A stretch of 5,386 nt of DNA from an uncultured Lachnospiraceae bacterium (GTDB taxonomy: Bacteria > Bacillota > Clostridia > Lachnospirales > Lachnospiraceae): contig CAKRNI010000181.1 of the NCBI GenBank assembly GCA_934370915.1, positions 1-5,386 of the forward strand, read 5' to 3'. Shown here in pieces: positions 4,816 to 5,386 of this stretch (position 1 is the stretch's first letter; each line of letters begins with the position of its first letter). The notes below the pieces were generated by a model that did not search any database, was not told where the DNA came from, and was given only the letters and a program-made list of their open reading frames with translations. The translations under genes were made by a program, and so were the position numbers.

Positions 4816-5386
4816 GGCAGGCGGTCAGCTTACAGATCGGCTTGCCCTCCGCGGAGAACTTCGTCTCGTACTCTGTCATAACATTTCCCTCGGCCATATC
4901 GCTGTGGTGAAGATCAAATGTATGGGATGTCACCTGCCAGCCTGCCTCCGGAATGGATTCTAAAGAATAGCGGAACAGGTCCTGATTGTCGGTCTTAAAC
5001 TCGATAATTCCGTCCGGCTGTAAAATCTTATCGTACACCGTAAGGAAACGGTCCGATGTCAGACGGCGCTTCGCGTGGCGGTCCTTCGGCCACGGATCCG
5101 AGAAGTTTAAGTAGATCCGCTCCACCTCGTTCTCCGCGAACACATCCGCAAGCTCTAAGGCATCGATCCTCATAAAATAAATATTGGAAAGCTCCAGCTC
5201 CGCGCGCTTCTGAAGTCCGCGAAGCAGAACGCTGGAGTAACGCTCGATTCCCACGTAATTGATATCCGGGTTCATCTGGGCAAGCTCCATGATGAATTTT
5301 CCTTTTCCCATTCCGACTTCAATGCGGATCGGGTTATCGTTTCCGAAGAATTCATGCCATCTTCCCTTCAGTGACTGCGGATCCTG
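4802..5386 (-). CDS. trmB: tRNA (guanine-N7-)-methyltransferase, 5' end cut by window edge
   Basis: SAM-dependent enzyme that forms 7-methylguanosine at position 46 in the variable loop of tRNA. The frame is open to the right edge, giving 194 visible residues starting QDPQSLKGRW; the family is about 210-220 aa, so roughly 20 N-terminal residues are missing. The ATG at 5311 is internal (inside the SAM-binding loop), not the start. Visible motifs, numbered from the first visible residue: EVGMGKGKF (23-31, SAM-binding glycine-rich loop), GIERYSSV with the acidic ribose-binding residue, SDPWPKDRHAKRRL (96-109, the TrmB signature), FKTDN and TEYETKF (171-177). All catalytic and tRNA-binding motifs in the visible part are intact. 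It ends 47 nt before the 45-aa ORF; no terminator hairpin is seen, so read-through is possible. Confidence 0.96.
   Translation of the reverse strand, partial: QDPQSLKGRWHEFFGNDNPIRIEVGMGKGKFIMELAQMNPDINYVGIERYSSVLLRGLQKRAELELSNIYFMRIDALELADVFAENEVERIYLNFSDPWPKDRHAKRRLTSDRFLTVYDKILQPDGIIEFKTDNQDLFRYSLESIPEAGWQVTSHTFDLHHSDMAEGNVMTEYETKFSAEGKPICKLTACRDKS

Noticed and set aside
4357..4881. 174-codon plus-strand ORF
   Set aside because: It spans the antisense of thioredoxin, its leader and the end of trmB, has no ribosome binding site, and its composition (Ser, His, Arg, Pro rich) is that of a shadow frame.

Overview
The window looks like ordinary chromosomal DNA from a Clostridia-type Firmicute, most likely Lachnospiraceae or a close relative. 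This is inferred from protein style, strong GGAGG-type ribosome binding sites, moderate-GC genes separated by very AT-rich gaps, sigma-A type promoters and U-tract hairpin terminators. I see no insertion sequence, phage gene, CRISPR array or attachment site.

Left part (1-2707): a minus-strand gene (only its first 26 codons are visible) diverges from a plus-strand pair across a regulatory gap. The pair is a membrane-anchored calcineurin-like phosphoesterase (start reassigned to 202) and, 46 bp later, an M20D amidohydrolase. A strong stem-loop at 2651-2707 ends this unit and probably also ends the convergent unit on the other side.

Middle (2706-4092), minus strand: a P1/S58-family (DmpA/NylC-like) peptidase with a readable Asn-Thr self-cleavage site. 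It is preceded, 2 bp away, by an undescribed 24-codon ORF with its own good ribosome binding site. Upstream of an AT-rich gap with a short direct repeat lies a single tRNA-Lys(CUU) with a near-consensus promoter, A-tract upstream region and its own terminator.

Right part (4156-5386), minus strand: thioredoxin (start reassigned to 4520, giving the standard 105 aa), a possible 45-aa basic Cys-containing small protein, and trmB, which runs off the right edge. A candidate promoter at the end of trmB could drive the small ORF and thioredoxin independently.

No new multi-gene system is evident. The observations most worth checking are the two unannotated small ORFs (3677-3751 and 4617-4754), the repeated 8-mer in the divergent control region (60-179), and the predicted self-cleavage of the P1 peptidase. 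The amidohydrolase and the P1 peptidase both act on peptide/amide substrates, which hints at peptide scavenging, but they are in convergent units and nothing here ties them together.
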